A stretch of DNA of 64,000 nt from a virus. Location: positions 57,643 through 121,642 of the IMG/VR virus record IMGVR_UViG_3300027797_000013, one strand, 5' to 3'. A program made the position numbers and the translations under genes. Under the pieces are notes generated by a model. It saw only the letters and a list, made by a program, of their open reading frames with translations, was not told the DNA's origin and made no database searches. The number at the start of each line of letters is the position of its first letter. The first letter of the stretch is position 1. Positions 14,127 through 21,538 of the stretch are shown piece by piece.

Positions 14127-14143
14127 ACGAACTCCGATATAAT
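14126..14143 (+). promoter_or_regulatory. Early promoter, N6 before ATG 14150
   Basis: AACGAACTCCGA + TATAAT, AATAAT, ATG. Overlaps the last base of the preceding stop. Confidence 0.8.
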
Positions 14144-14149
14144 AATAAT

Positions 14150-14362
14150 ATGCACAATGTATCTGTTGGTGACATCTTTATGGATTCAAATGAAGTCTTT
14201 CGTGTGATAGAAGTTCTAGAAAACGAGAAGTTTCCTGAAGATCCACTCATCGAAGTTGAAGTGTGTATGAGTGGTCCCGGGCGCGAGGGCTTGGGCGACT
14301 GGAGCTTCACTCTCGAACAAGCAGAAAAGTACAACCTGCAGCACTACAAAGCTGCCAAGTAA
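14150..14362 (+). CDS. Early protein of the MHN-SV family (copy A)
   Basis: 70 residues from ATG 14150; a frame open upstream to 14111 only reads through the promoter as N-E-L-R-Y-N-N. MHNVSVGDIF ... FRVIEVLEN...PEDPLIEVE is clearly related to the minus-strand gene at 26102-26272 (MHNISVNDVF ... MRVIEVINN...PNDPILHIE). Both start behind an N6 early promoter with the same spacer. A small beta-rich domain is likely; function unknown. Confidence 0.72.
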   Translation: MHNVSVGDIFMDSNEVFRVIEVLENEKFPEDPLIEVEVCMSGPGREGLGDWSFTLEQAEKYNLQHYKAAK

Positions 14363-14379
14363 ACGAACTCCAATATAAT
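14362..14379 (+). promoter_or_regulatory. Early promoter, N6 before ATG 14386
   Basis: AACGAACTCCAA + TATAAT, AATAAT, ATG. Confidence 0.8.
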
Positions 14380-14385
14380 AATAAT

Positions 14386-14637
14386 ATGACACAATCAATC
14401 AACTCCTTCGACCTTACTCCAAACGAGCACATCGCTCTTGACAATATTACTGCAAAGCTGCTCGATGATGTCAATGTCGATATCAAAGAAGCCTTCGAAG
14501 TAGTCCAGGCCATTACTCAATCAGAAGGACTGACTGTAGAAGAGGTAATCAAGTTCCTCACAGAGAGCCTATTCATGGACCTCGAAGTAAGCCCTGATGG
14601 TATGACGTTTAAGGCTAACGATGTGCATGATGTATAG
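14386..14637 (+). CDS. Acidic early protein, unknown
   Basis: 83 residues from ATG 14386, which follows the promoter at N6; the longer frame from 14263 is a read-through of promoter sequence. Mostly helical and acidic (DDVNVDIKEAFEVV, EEVIKFLTESLFMD). Its stop TAG overlaps a downstream ATG (ATGTATAG), a translational-coupling arrangement. Confidence 0.68.
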   Translation: MTQSINSFDLTPNEHIALDNITAKLLDDVNVDIKEAFEVVQAITQSEGLTVEEVIKFLTESLFMDLEVSPDGMTFKANDVHDV

Positions 14638-14818
14638 TTCTATTCACGTAAAGGTTCTTCCTAAGAAAATAGATTATAGCTCTTCGACAATAGAGTGTGA
14701 AGCACGCCGTCTTCTATACATTGACGATAGAACTATAGAGTACTGTCAAAAGACCACGACCACCCACCCACTACCTCCGGTATATGACTACTGCAGAGAA
14801 GATAGCGATCTTGGATAA
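14630..14818 (+). CDS. Possible small coupled gene, unknown
   Basis: 62 residues from the ATG that overlaps the preceding stop. Basic/Tyr/Ser-rich (KVLPKKIDYSSSTIECEARRLLYIDD). No promoter motif upstream, and its end overlaps the next gene by 35 bp in another frame. It fills an otherwise empty 146-bp gap, which is the main argument for it. Confidence 0.4.
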   Translation: MYSSIHVKVLPKKIDYSSSTIECEARRLLYIDDRTIEYCQKTTTTHPLPPVYDYCREDSDLG

Positions 14819-15026
14819 GGAGTATGCCGATGCCAAGATCGTTGTCAATAAGACCATAGAGACCTTCTGTGGTCTGAATTCAGCTGAATCGTTGGCAGTG
14901 CGCAGGCTGTTCCAGACAGAGAGAGCACTAGATGGTCTGCTAAAGGCTCTCAGAGAGCGTCACATTAGTAATCCGGACATAGAATGGATCATTGGTGTAG
15001 CAGAAGACATCCGCTACCTAGAGTAA
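14784..15026 (+). CDS. Helical early protein, unknown
   Basis: 80 residues, predicted all-helical (EKIAILDKEYADAKIVVNKT, LRERHISNPDIEWI). The upstream sequence CTACCTCCGGTAT resembles a shortened early promoter but lacks a full TATAAT, so expression may come mainly from read-through. No family recognised. Confidence 0.6.
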   Translation: MTTAEKIAILDKEYADAKIVVNKTIETFCGLNSAESLAVRRLFQTERALDGLLKALRERHISNPDIEWIIGVAEDIRYLE

Positions 15027-15042
15027 GGAACTCCGATACAAT
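15027..15042 (+). promoter_or_regulatory. Early promoter, N5 before ATG 15048
   Basis: GGAACTCCGA + TACAAT (one change from TATAAT), AAGGT, ATG. Confidence 0.75.
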
Positions 15043-15047
15043 AAGGT

Positions 15048-15332
15048 ATGACCGACGAACTCAAAACAAACCAAACGTGGGCCGAAATTTCAGCTCTGCG
15101 TACAGAAGCCAATATCAAGTCCGCTGCTGCGCACAGAGCTTGGCTTCGGTCTACTGTAGACCTCAACACTCTCGGACAAAACGAGCAGGTGGTGAAGGAA
15201 GTAAATGATAAGCGAGCTGCTGCCTATGCTGAGTATAAGCGCTGTCACGATGAGGCCTTTAGAATCTCGCAGATAGCCAACTCCTTGTATAGAGATATGG
15301 CAGGTTCAGATGATCATCTGTTTAACAAATAG
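15048..15332 (+). CDS. Helical early protein, unknown
   Basis: 94 residues, Ala/Arg/Glu-rich and probably a coiled or bundled helix throughout (NIKSAAAHRAWLRSTV, DKRAAAYAEYKRCHDEAF). No recognised family. Confidence 0.67.
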   Translation: MTDELKTNQTWAEISALRTEANIKSAAAHRAWLRSTVDLNTLGQNEQVVKEVNDKRAAAYAEYKRCHDEAFRISQIANSLYRDMAGSDDHLFNK

Positions 15333-15340
15333 ACCAGTAA

Positions 15341-15356
15341 GGAACTCCGATATAAT
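15341..15356 (+). promoter_or_regulatory. Early promoter, N6 before ATG 15363
   Basis: GGAACTCCGA + TATAAT, AATAGT, ATG. Confidence 0.8.
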
Positions 15357-15362
15357 AATAGT

Positions 15363-15533
15363 ATGACCGACATTACTAAATTCACTGCTGCAGAGCTGGC
15401 TCGTATCGAAGCATACGACGCTGACCTTCTTATGCTCAAAGGTTGGGCATCTAATCTCGAAGAGGCTACACAGATGGCCCGAGCCACTCTCTGTAAACGC
15501 TTTGGTGTTAAACAAATGCCTAACCAAGACTAG
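15363..15533 (+). CDS. 56-residue early protein, unknown
   Basis: Short gene defined by the promoter at its start and a stop just before the next promoter. Helical, Ala-rich (TAAELARIEAYDADLLMLKG, EEATQMARATLCKRFGV). No family recognised. Confidence 0.65.
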   Translation: MTDITKFTAAELARIEAYDADLLMLKGWASNLEEATQMARATLCKRFGVKQMPNQD

Positions 15534-15537
15534 TAAA

Positions 15538-15553
15538 GGAACTCCGATATAAT
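15538..15553 (+). promoter_or_regulatory. Early promoter, N6 before ATG 15560
   Basis: GGAACTCCGA + TATAAT, AATAGT, ATG. Confidence 0.8.
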
Positions 15554-15559
15554 AATAGT

Positions 15560-15739
15560 ATGACGATTACAGAACTCATCAACAAACTACAGCAATTGCA
15601 AACGCAAGACGGTAATGTAAATGTAAACATTGTCGATGAAAGCGAAGGTGCTTTTAAGTATTACAAAGTGTTGTACTACAACAATCCGAACCAGGATACA
15701 AATATGAGCGCTGGTCGCCCTGGTGAAGTACTTCAGTAA
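15560..15739 (+). CDS. 59-residue early protein (MTITEL family, copy B)
   Basis: Same length and same start (MTITELINKLQQL) as the gene at 11450-11629, and shares DESEGAF and a C-terminal E-V/I-L-Q. The middle diverges (YYKVLYYNNPNQDTN). Last gene of the early array; a degenerate promoter word (GGTACTCCGATACA) follows its stop but leads into hairpins rather than a gene. Confidence 0.7.
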   Translation: MTITELINKLQQLQTQDGNVNVNIVDESEGAFKYYKVLYYNNPNQDTNMSAGRPGEVLQ

Positions 15740-16105
15740 AGGTACTCCGATACAAGCTCTCTATATAGCTAATATAGAGAGCAGGCGCTAGCGATAGCTA
15801 CGCCTCTAGACTATCAGCTCTCTAGACCGTCAGCGCTCCAGATTGTGTATAGAGAGCGAGAGAAAAAAAAGGTGTGAGCCGCCATGGCCCAATTTTTTTT
15901 TTGCAAATTTCCGAAGACCTCCCATATAGGAATTTTTGCAAATTTCCGTATAGCCCTCTTCTCCCAATCCCCCCACGCCTATAAGATATTCGGAGTCGAT
16001 ACGGAAAATTTTTTTTTCGGAAATTCTCAGAGTTTTCCTAATAGCCGATTTGTAGATAATACCTTATAAGGTGACTCTAAATTACGGATGAGAGGCGGAT
16101 TGAAA
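15740..16105 (+). other. Structured non-coding boundary after the early array
   Basis: About 365 bp without a convincing gene. In order: a degenerate promoter word; a perfect 11-bp hairpin (listed separately); AGGCG...CGCCT inverted repeat (15783-15805); GA-rich and A-rich stretch; T9-10 tracts. The 16-bp word TTTTTGCAAATTTCCG occurs twice (about 15894-15911 and 15933-15948) and the related CGGAAAATTTTTTTTTCGGAAA once (16000-16022). It looks like a multi-hairpin transcription stop between early and late units; a replication or packaging element is also possible. Confidence 0.55.
15756..15782 (+). terminator. Perfect 11-bp hairpin ending the early array
   Basis: GCTCTCTATAT / ATATAGAGAGC with loop AGCTA, 17 nt after the last early stop codon. 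No immediate U-tract; T-runs come about 110 nt later. Confidence 0.6.
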
Positions 16106-16113
16106 TATAAATA
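16106..16113 (+). promoter_or_regulatory. Late promoter TATAAATA, N5 before ATG 16119
   Basis: Exact T4-type late octamer, spacer ACTAT, then ATG. Confidence 0.8.
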
Positions 16114-16118
16114 ACTAT

Positions 16119-16607
16119 ATGAAGAAAACAGATATCGAGCAGCTTGGTGCACTCTATGAACAAATAAGCTTCGGAGAGCCTGGTGGTGGTGACAAGTATG
16201 GTCCTACTATGGGCCGAGGCGGTTACGGTGTCAGAGTTGCTCCTAAGGAAAAGCGTGATCCAGATGAGTATAATGATGGATACGATGACGATGAAGATGG
16301 GCCTGATGACTATTTCGACTATGGTTCCTGTATGTTTAAGAAGAACACTTTTCAAAGAAATCCTTCTTCAATTAAAGCTCATACTACTTTAATTGATGAG
16401 GTAGATAATAATAAATCTATTTCTTTCGACAGATTTTGGGAGCTCTTTAGTGTAATGTATAGCCTTACAGAGAAGGATACACCTCATTCTAACTTCTTTA
16501 AAGTGGCTATTCGTTGCGCTGTTTATAAAGTAAACCAGGACTTCCCTGACATGTCGCTAGAAGCATCTTTACCTGGAGAAGGCTCAGTATACAAAAAGGA
16601 AAGTTAA
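16119..16607 (+). CDS. Late acidic protein with processing-like N-terminus, unknown
   Basis: 162 residues. The start MKKTDIEQLGALYEQISFGEPGGG has the helical, Tyr-Glu-containing character shared by several late proteins in this window. A Gly/Asp/Tyr-rich acidic linker follows (about 25-70), then a folded domain to the end (SFDRFWELFSVMYSLTEKD). A perfect late promoter at N5 suggests a virion or assembly role. No known family recognised. Confidence 0.65.
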   Translation: MKKTDIEQLGALYEQISFGEPGGGDKYGPTMGRGGYGVRVAPKEKRDPDEYNDGYDDDEDGPDDYFDYGSCMFKKNTFQRNPSSIKAHTTLIDEVDNNKSISFDRFWELFSVMYSLTEKDTPHSNFFKVAIRCAVYKVNQDFPDMSLEASLPGEGSVYKKES

Positions 16608-16627
16608 TTACTAAACTAAATAGTAAT

Positions 16628-17251
16628 ATGACTCTAAATCACAATGTTGGTAACATTAAATGTTTAGTAAGAGTCTCTCACTTGACCCATAATCCAGAAG
16701 ATCATGACAAGTACCATAATGCTTACATATTTGGTATTCAATCTATATCTATGAAGATCTTAACATTCCATATCATGACTGATTATGGAATGATGAGAAG
16801 TAGGGTTCCTATTAGTGAGATATTTTTGTCTGAGCCTACTAATGATATTCCTTTCCACTTTAAACAGCTGTGGGATTGCTTTAGCGAGAATGTATCGGTA
16901 ATTACTTATGAGTATCTAAAGGAAAAGAGATGCGAAGTATTACTGAAGGACGGATCAAAGATTTGGGCGAGCTATCTCTTTACCGTAGATTGGTACAACA
17001 ATGCTTATTCAGATGAGCCTTCTGATTATAAGTGTGGACACGTCTTAGTAGCAGATGATGGTTATCTATTATGCCAGCCTAATAATAGAATATACTGGAG
17101 AGACTCTAACTGGGTCACTAAGCCTTTTCCCTTTAAGACAACAAAGACTATAAAGGTTGATAATAAATTACCTTCGGTAGAGGTCGTTTCAGACAAATGG
17201 GTTACCGAAGATACTGATTCTTATTATTACGATATATCTAAAAAGGCATAG
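16628..17251 (+). CDS. Late-region hypothetical protein
   Basis: 207 residues, rich in Trp, Tyr and His, with alternating hydrophobic residues typical of beta-rich folds. HYD-containing central section (YECKEKRCEVLLKDG-like charged turn) and WRDSNWVTKPFPFKTTK near the C-terminus. 20 nt after the preceding gene, so probably the same transcript. I do not recognise it. Confidence 0.6.
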   Translation: MTLNHNVGNIKCLVRVSHLTHNPEDHDKYHNAYIFGIQSISMKILTFHIMTDYGMMRSRVPISEIFLSEPTNDIPFHFKQLWDCFSENVSVITYEYLKEKRCEVLLKDGSKIWASYLFTVDWYNNAYSDEPSDYKCGHVLVADDGYLLCQPNNRIYWRDSNWVTKPFPFKTTKTIKVDNKLPSVEVVSDKWVTEDTDSYYYDISKKA

Positions 17252-17272
17252 GCTAGATTAGGATCTTAGCTA

Positions 17273-18268
17273 TTAAGAACTTGCTAATTTGTCAGCAGGT
17301 TCTTCAGCTGCTATAATTCTAGCGTTTCTTTTCATACGCTTTATGACCCCATCACCTTTGGGCTTCTTCTTAAGACGTTTCTTATACTCTTTGTGATCTA
17401 AGTACTTCTTAGAGGCCTCTTTATACTTCCCAGCTTTGAGGAGCTCTACCCATTCAAACTCTCCTTCTCCTTTTGATTGTAAGTCGCCTCTAAACTCTAT
17501 ATCTACGAGTGCGGCCTTTAGCCCAGTGCTCATGTTAGGCCAGAGCTCTATAAATATATCTTCTACGGTTGGTATACGTTTACTGACGTCTTTGGTGAAG
17601 CGCTCTAGAGCTTCTTCAGGTGTAAAGGCTGATTTGAGGCCTTTCTTTGCACGAGCCTTATCATGAGCTATCTTAGCTTTTAAACTACCATCTCCTATCA
17701 AGTGCCCTACTCCTATTGTCCATTTGCCTACATCGTCCTTATAAGGTGTTAAGAATCGACTATTTGCTTTAGACTTTATATCGCTTCCTATGATCTCACT
17801 AGGTAGAATATAGTTAGCGATGGTATCGTATAGATTGCCCATGTCCTTTACGGTGATAGGCGGCTCTTCTTTCTCTTTCTTAGCTTCCTTAGTATCAGGC
17901 TTGTTAACAGGTTTCTCTTTGCTCTGAACTTGTTGATCTGGCTGAGCGGCTGGCTGGGCGGCTTGTGGCTTTGGTTGTTCTGAGGGCTCGTTAACTATAC
18001 GGCTGATAGCGTCGTTTGCTATCTGATGGAATTTGTCGTTGTTGATCTTATCGGCTGCTAGCTTCATAGCCTCTATCTTCTGAGGTTTAGACTCAGGACG
18101 TTTCCAGAGCTCTTTATTAATCGCATTAACATTATAGAGCAGACCGACAGCACCTAGACCTATTACAGCAGCAAGGACTTCTCTTACGCCTTCGTTATAC
18201 TGTTCGAGCTGATTTCCCTCAGCTATACCTTCGTTAAGGACTCTGTAGAAGACACTATCAAAACTCAT
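17273..18268 (-). CDS. GH24-type lysozyme with capsid-targeting-like N-terminus
   Basis: 331 residues. The C-terminal half (about 150-320) is a T4-lysozyme-type (GH24) muramidase: L-T-P-Y-K-D-D-V-G-K-W-T-I-G-V-G-H carries the family Asp and Thr, with a candidate Glu upstream (PSE). The N-terminus MSFDSVFYRVLNE-GIAEG contains L-x-E before Gly, the T4 prohead protease consensus. Between them are a hydrophobic helix (about 30-48) and a Pro/Gln/Lys/Glu linker (about 100-140). I infer an internal or virion-associated lysozyme that is processed and perhaps ejected, rather than an endolysin. Late octamer ATTAAGTA at N5. Confidence 0.78.
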   Translation of the reverse strand: MSFDSVFYRVLNEGIAEGNQLEQYNEGVREVLAAVIGLGAVGLLYNVNAINKELWKRPESKPQKIEAMKLAADKINNDKFHQIANDAISRIVNEPSEQPKPQAAQPAAQPDQQVQSKEKPVNKPDTKEAKKEKEEPPITVKDMGNLYDTIANYILPSEIIGSDIKSKANSRFLTPYKDDVGKWTIGVGHLIGDGSLKAKIAHDKARAKKGLKSAFTPEEALERFTKDVSKRIPTVEDIFIELWPNMSTGLKAALVDIEFRGDLQSKGEGEFEWVELLKAGKYKEASKKYLDHKEYKKRLKKKPKGDGVIKRMKRNARIIAAEEPADKLASS

Positions 18269-18273
18269 ATAGA

Positions 18274-18281
18274 TACTTAAT
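18274..18281 (-). promoter_or_regulatory. Late-type octamer ATTAAGTA, N5 before ATG 18268
   Basis: Octamer with G in place of the sixth-position A, 5 nt before the lysozyme gene. Confidence 0.65.
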
Positions 18282-18294
18282 CATTTAAGCTGTC

Positions 18295-18798
18295 TTATTC
18301 AGGACTGATCATATAAGTCGACCATACTTGTCCAGTAGCTGCGTCTCTATGCACAGGTCCGCTATTGGCTACAGATAGTGTGATACCTTGACGCTCTGCC
18401 TTCTTTAAGATTTGTTTTAACAGTGGCTCTGATAGGGTGTTTGGAGATGTAGTAAGTGACTTACCGTCTTTTAGTTTAGAAATCAATTGATCTATCCAGC
18501 TGAATAGATCTTTCATATAATTAGTTTTCTCTACACCAGGCACTGCTACAATACCTAACACAGCTACTAGCTCGTCAGAATCGATATAGCGCACAATCAT
18601 GCTACCATCTTCAGTCTTATAGGTTTCAATAGGCGCTCCAAAATATTGAGACGCCATCTTGTCCTGAGATCTAATTGTATTTACTAGCTTCGCATCATAG
18701 TGTTGACCTACTGCATTATAGTATTCCTCATCATTTGATGAAACAGCTTCATTCAACATCCGCTCATATATTAAAGTCAAAGGGTCTTTCTTGGTCAT
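18295..18798 (-). CDS. Late protein with prohead-protease-like site, unknown
   Basis: 167 residues. The N-terminus MTKKDPLTLIYERMLNE-AVSSNDEEY has L-N-E before Ala, matching the (L/I)-x-E-(A/G) consensus of T4 prohead protease gp21. The rest is a mixed alpha/beta domain with no motif I know. The late octamer at N5 and the lysozyme neighbour suggest a head-internal protein. Confidence 0.65.
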   Translation of the reverse strand: MTKKDPLTLIYERMLNEAVSSNDEEYYNAVGQHYDAKLVNTIRSQDKMASQYFGAPIETYKTEDGSMIVRYIDSDELVAVLGIVAVPGVEKTNYMKDLFSWIDQLISKLKDGKSLTTSPNTLSEPLLKQILKKAERQGITLSVANSGPVHRDAATGQVWSTYMISPE

Positions 18799-18803
18799 AT
18801 GAG

Positions 18804-18811
18804 TATTTAAT
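18804..18811 (-). promoter_or_regulatory. Late-type octamer ATTAAATA, N5 before ATG 18798
   Basis: Octamer 5 nt before the start, spacer CTCAT. Confidence 0.7.
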
Positions 18812-18841
18812 TGTCCTAGTATACTAAGACTATACTACTCT

Positions 18842-19651
18842 TTAGAATTCTGCTGCAGTAGGTCCAATTCCTTCTGCTTCTTCGAAGCTATAGGTCTCAC
18901 CATCCGAAAGTACAACCGACTTTAAGTACCCTGTTAGTGGGTAGAACTCGTACTGCTCTACTTTACCGTCTGGTAAGCGTTTTGTAAAGCTAGTTTGCTT
19001 AGGAGCGTTAGTATGCACCAGCCTATTTTTTTCAAGAAAACTTTTAGCTTTATAATAGTCAGGTAGAACATGATCTAGATGTAGTTTATTTATACTAATA
19101 TCAAATGAAGTCCATTTAACATCCTTTAAATTAGTTATACCTTCATCATGTTGAAACCCAGGATATCTGGCTAAGGTGTTTATTCTTTCGTTAGAAGCCC
19201 AGTTAGCTCTTTTTTCCTTTTTATCCGACGAGGTCTCAGCATTTATCGGGTACCATTCATGCAAATTAGATGTATACCCTCTTAGTAGGAAAAAGGTATG
19301 ATCATCTGACATAGTTTGGCTCCAAGATCTAATTACAGAAACAGAAATTTCTTCATCTGCTTTACTAAAAAGATATTTTAAAGCAGTTACCATATCACCC
19401 CCAGTCTCAGCGAGCCTACCAGAAAAAATATTATGCATTATTGGTACCTTATTTGAATATCTTTTTTCTAATCTATTTGCTCTTTCTTGTGCTTGCTTAT
19501 ATCTGCTATACGCATCTTTAGTCACAAAATAAGATCTATTGTGCTCGCTGCCCACCTCTGGATCTTTAGTATCACCTACTACTTGACGGTAGGCTCTACC
19601 AACATCATCTCGTTCTTTAAGTATTTGATCAACTTCCTTATTAAAATCCAT
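18842..19651 (-). CDS. Late protein, 269 residues, unknown
   Basis: Charged N-terminal helical region (MDFNKEVDQILKERDDVG, similar to MNFNKEIENLLEHF at 22699), possible coiled coil about residues 45-70, then a mixed domain with many aromatic residues. ILKE near the N-terminus could be a processing site but is followed by Arg, not Ala/Gly. Late octamer at N5. No known family recognised. Confidence 0.63.
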   Translation of the reverse strand: MDFNKEVDQILKERDDVGRAYRQVVGDTKDPEVGSEHNRSYFVTKDAYSRYKQAQERANRLEKRYSNKVPIMHNIFSGRLAETGGDMVTALKYLFSKADEEISVSVIRSWSQTMSDDHTFFLLRGYTSNLHEWYPINAETSSDKKEKRANWASNERINTLARYPGFQHDEGITNLKDVKWTSFDISINKLHLDHVLPDYYKAKSFLEKNRLVHTNAPKQTSFTKRLPDGKVEQYEFYPLTGYLKSVVLSDGETYSFEEAEGIGPTAAEF

Positions 19652-19656
19652 ACATA

Positions 19657-19664
19657 TACTTAAT
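19657..19664 (-). promoter_or_regulatory. Late-type octamer ATTAAGTA, N5 before ATG 19651
   Basis: Overlaps the stop codon of the small gene at 19660-19824. Confidence 0.65.
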
Positions 19665-19824
19665 CAATCAGAGTCACACCTTCTGGTGGAGGAGACATTT
19701 TGTAGATTTCCTTCCAGCGATTAGCGCCCGGACCAGAGAAGGAGATGGTTCCAGGCTTAACTTTATCGGCCTCTACAATCTCACTAGCTTGAATCTCTGC
19801 AGACATATCGTTGTAATCACTCAT
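19660..19824 (-). CDS. 54-residue early protein, unknown
   Basis: Short gene found because an early promoter points into it at N5. Translation MSDYNDMSAEIQASEIVEAD then a strand-rich end with SFSGPGANRWKEIYKM and PPPEG. Acidic first half, basic/Pro second half. No family recognised. Confidence 0.65.
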   Translation of the reverse strand: MSDYNDMSAEIQASEIVEADKVKPGTISFSGPGANRWKEIYKMSPPPEGVTLID

Positions 19825-19829
19825 ACCTT

Positions 19830-19847
19830 ATTATATCGGAGTTCGTT
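19830..19847 (-). promoter_or_regulatory. Early promoter, N5 before ATG 19824
   Basis: AACGAACTCCGA + TATAAT, AAGGT, ATG on the minus strand; identical to the plus-strand copies. Confidence 0.8.
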
Positions 19848-20085
19848 ATGGGTACAGTTTCTGTACCAGTTCTTTGTGTTTGCAAAGTATTTCGTCCATC
19901 TCTTCACGACTAAACGTTCGTGTCGACGTCCAGACTTGTAGATCTAATCCTTCAACTTCTTTCTCGCAAATTCCGCATCGCGCTTTTTTGATCGGGTTTT
20001 GCTCGGACGCGAGGATTTGGTATCCGAATCCACAGTACTTACAGACGTGTGTAATGCGGTGGTAGGTCTCAATAGTAGTTTCCAT
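19846..20085 (-). CDS. Zinc-ribbon protein
   Basis: 79 residues with C15-K-Y-C18 and C37-G-I-C40, a two-knuckle zinc ribbon, followed by a helical acidic-basic C-terminus. Last gene of a three-gene minus-strand early unit (20659, 20433, 20085), each 3-4 nt after the previous stop. A -10-like GATAAAAT lies just upstream. Likely nucleic-acid- or protein-binding; inference only. Confidence 0.68.
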   Translation of the reverse strand: METTIETYHRITHVCKYCGFGYQILASEQNPIKKARCGICEKEVEGLDLQVWTSTRTFSREEMDEILCKHKELVQKLYP

Positions 20086-20088
20086 GCT

Positions 20089-20433
20089 TTATTTTATCAA
20101 ACTGATACGAGCTGCACCATGCTGGATAGTAGCAGGTTCAATCGACACAATTTTAGAGTAGTACATCGCAGTCAACGCATCATAAGATTCATACGTATGC
20201 AGTACACCATCTGTAGTACGCTTGATACGTTCGATGAGAGCCTTTAATGCTACAGCAGAGCTGAAGTGAGGACGATTCTTACTATTAGCTTTGATGTAAT
20301 CGTAGCAGTGCAATGCCTGTTCAGTAGTTGCTTTAGGTCTATCTGCTATGAGCTGAGCGGAGGCTCGGCGTACGGTAGTCTTAGGAGCTGGCACCGTAAT
20401 GTTGTATAGAGGGTTAGATGGGTCGTACGGCAT
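20089..20433 (-). CDS. Early hypothetical protein
   Basis: 114 residues, basic, with Pro-rich start (MPYDPSNPLYNITVPAPKTT) and a helical middle (RRASAQLIADRPKATTEQAL). Middle gene of a tightly packed early operon. No recognised family. Confidence 0.65.
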   Translation of the reverse strand: MPYDPSNPLYNITVPAPKTTVRRASAQLIADRPKATTEQALHCYDYIKANSKNRPHFSSAVALKALIERIKRTTDGVLHTYESYDALTAMYYSKIVSIEPATIQHGAARISLIK

Positions 20434-20437
20434 ATGA

Positions 20438-20659
20438 TTACTTAGAGTAGTTGATCCAACGCAGGAATGAACGGAAGTTTTTGAAGCCTACTATGCTGCC
20501 ATCAGGATTGATCTCTGCTTGTAGGTTATTATTATTCCTGGTACGTTGCATCAGTACAGAGCTGTCATCGTACATGCACATGACTCTGAAGCCTAGATGG
20601 ATCAGCGACATCAACGTTATTTGACGTTCAAAGGAAGGTAGAGTGAGTGTATCGGTCAT
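20438..20659 (-). CDS. Early hypothetical protein
   Basis: 73 residues from ATG 20659, chosen because the early promoter lies at N6 upstream and the longer frame only translates that promoter (N-E-L-R-Y-N-N). It contains RQITLMSLIHLGFRVMCMYDD and ends FRSFLRWINYSK. No recognised family. First gene of the operon. Confidence 0.66.
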   Translation of the reverse strand: MTDTLTLPSFERQITLMSLIHLGFRVMCMYDDSSVLMQRTRNNNNLQAEINPDGSIVGFKNFRSFLRWINYSK

Positions 20660-20665
20660 ACTATT

Positions 20666-20683
20666 ATTATATCGGAGTTCGTT
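20666..20683 (-). promoter_or_regulatory. Early promoter, N6 before ATG 20659
   Basis: AACGAACTCCGA + TATAAT, AATAGT, ATG on the minus strand. Confidence 0.8.
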
Positions 20684-20685
20684 AA

Positions 20686-20733
20686 CAAAAAAAAGACCCG
20701 CCTTGGTGCGCATCGTAGAGAGGCGTGGCGGGT
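20686..20733 (-). terminator. Intrinsic terminator (minus strand)
   Basis: ACCCGCC / GGCGGGT stem (20696-20702 with 20727-20733, with further pairing inside the loop), followed on the minus strand by a run of eight or so U. It ends transcripts coming from 21.5 kb just before the early promoter at 20666. Confidence 0.75.
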
Positions 20734-20802
20734 ACAGATCACCTAACGAAGTGTGCTTCACTCTTTTCAGGAGGAGAGGCCCGTTAAGTCTACTGAAATT
20801 AT

Positions 20803-21339
20803 TTATGCATCCTTAAAACTTTTAGGTTTATACCCCATGGAGCGCTCCTCAGGTTCATCGCCCATATCTAAATGATAAATTAAATTCTCAAGCTCATCGT
20901 ACTGGAGCTGAGTGCCGAACAAATAATCTACAGCAGCTATAATTTTCTCAACTTCAAAAGCTGTTAAGTTTCCTACTTCGGATTCATCGCCGCCGAAGTC
21001 ACCCTCTTGACTATTATTGTCTCCGATAGGCACACCTACTGCTTTGAGAAAGTCTGTCGCAGATTCGTTTTCTTGTTTAAGAAATGGCATTAGTGCATTC
21101 TTATCGAAGCGTAGATTCAAGGTACCAGCATACTCGGTTCCCATCTTCATGGTTTTAACAGCTGTAGGCCACTTTGATTCATCTGGAGTATACTTTTGAT
21201 CTTTTGCATGCATGCTTGCAAAAGGTTCGTTTTGATTACCTTCCATAGCTTCGTATATTAAGCCTATTCTCTTAAAGTCGTTATTTCTCATTCCTTTATT
21301 TATGGCTCGTAATATATTTTCTTTAGGTTCGTCTTTCAT
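20803..21339 (-). CDS. Late-type protein with prohead-protease-like site
   Basis: 178 residues. Near the N-terminus, FKRIGLIYE-AMEGNQ offers I-Y-E before Ala, matching the T4 prohead protease consensus; cleavage would remove about 30 residues. The rest is acidic with a helical C-terminal region (AFEVEKIIAAVDYLFGTQLQYDELE). It overlaps the gene upstream by 4 bp. No recognised family; head-internal location is inference. Confidence 0.63.
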   Translation of the reverse strand: MKDEPKENILRAINKGMRNNDFKRIGLIYEAMEGNQNEPFASMHAKDQKYTPDESKWPTAVKTMKMGTEYAGTLNLRFDKNALMPFLKQENESATDFLKAVGVPIGDNNSQEGDFGGDESEVGNLTAFEVEKIIAAVDYLFGTQLQYDELENLIYHLDMGDEPEERSMGYKPKSFKDA

Positions 21340-21536
21340 ACTTCAGGAAAGGGAGGAAGATCCATCCATCCAATGATGGTCCAATCCATATACGGATAAG
21401 CATTATCGTCTCTACTAATCCACCTGTGGCCAAGTTGTCTTACGATGGCGTGTCCTTGTGGACCGTCCTTTACAGTACCATACGCAATGAGGACTTCACG
21501 ATCACTAGGAATGGTCTTAAATGACTTCCATTTCAT
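21336..21536 (-). CDS. Small hypothetical protein
   Basis: 66 residues, Trp-rich beta-type protein: W-K-S-F-K-T-I-P-S-D-R at the start and Y-M-D-W-T-I-I-G-W-M near the end. The pattern (MxWxxIxxxPxDxxVL...W.P.....P) resembles the small DUF551-type proteins common in phages, which are of unknown function. It overlaps the following gene by 4 bp. Confidence 0.62.
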   Translation of the reverse strand: MKWKSFKTIPSDREVLIAYGTVKDGPQGHAIVRQLGHRWISRDDNAYPYMDWTIIGWMDLPPFPEV

Positions 21537-21538
21537 AA

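Noticed and set aside
14263-14385. Upstream extension of the gene at 14386 (and similar extensions at 14111, 20761 and 26329)
   Set aside because: The extensions translate the early promoter itself (N-E-L-R-Y-N or a close variant), so they are not coding.
15884-16069. Open frame with Phe/Lys-rich translation in the non-coding boundary
   Set aside because: It is generated by T tracts and the TTTCCG repeats; no promoter motif and no gene-like composition.
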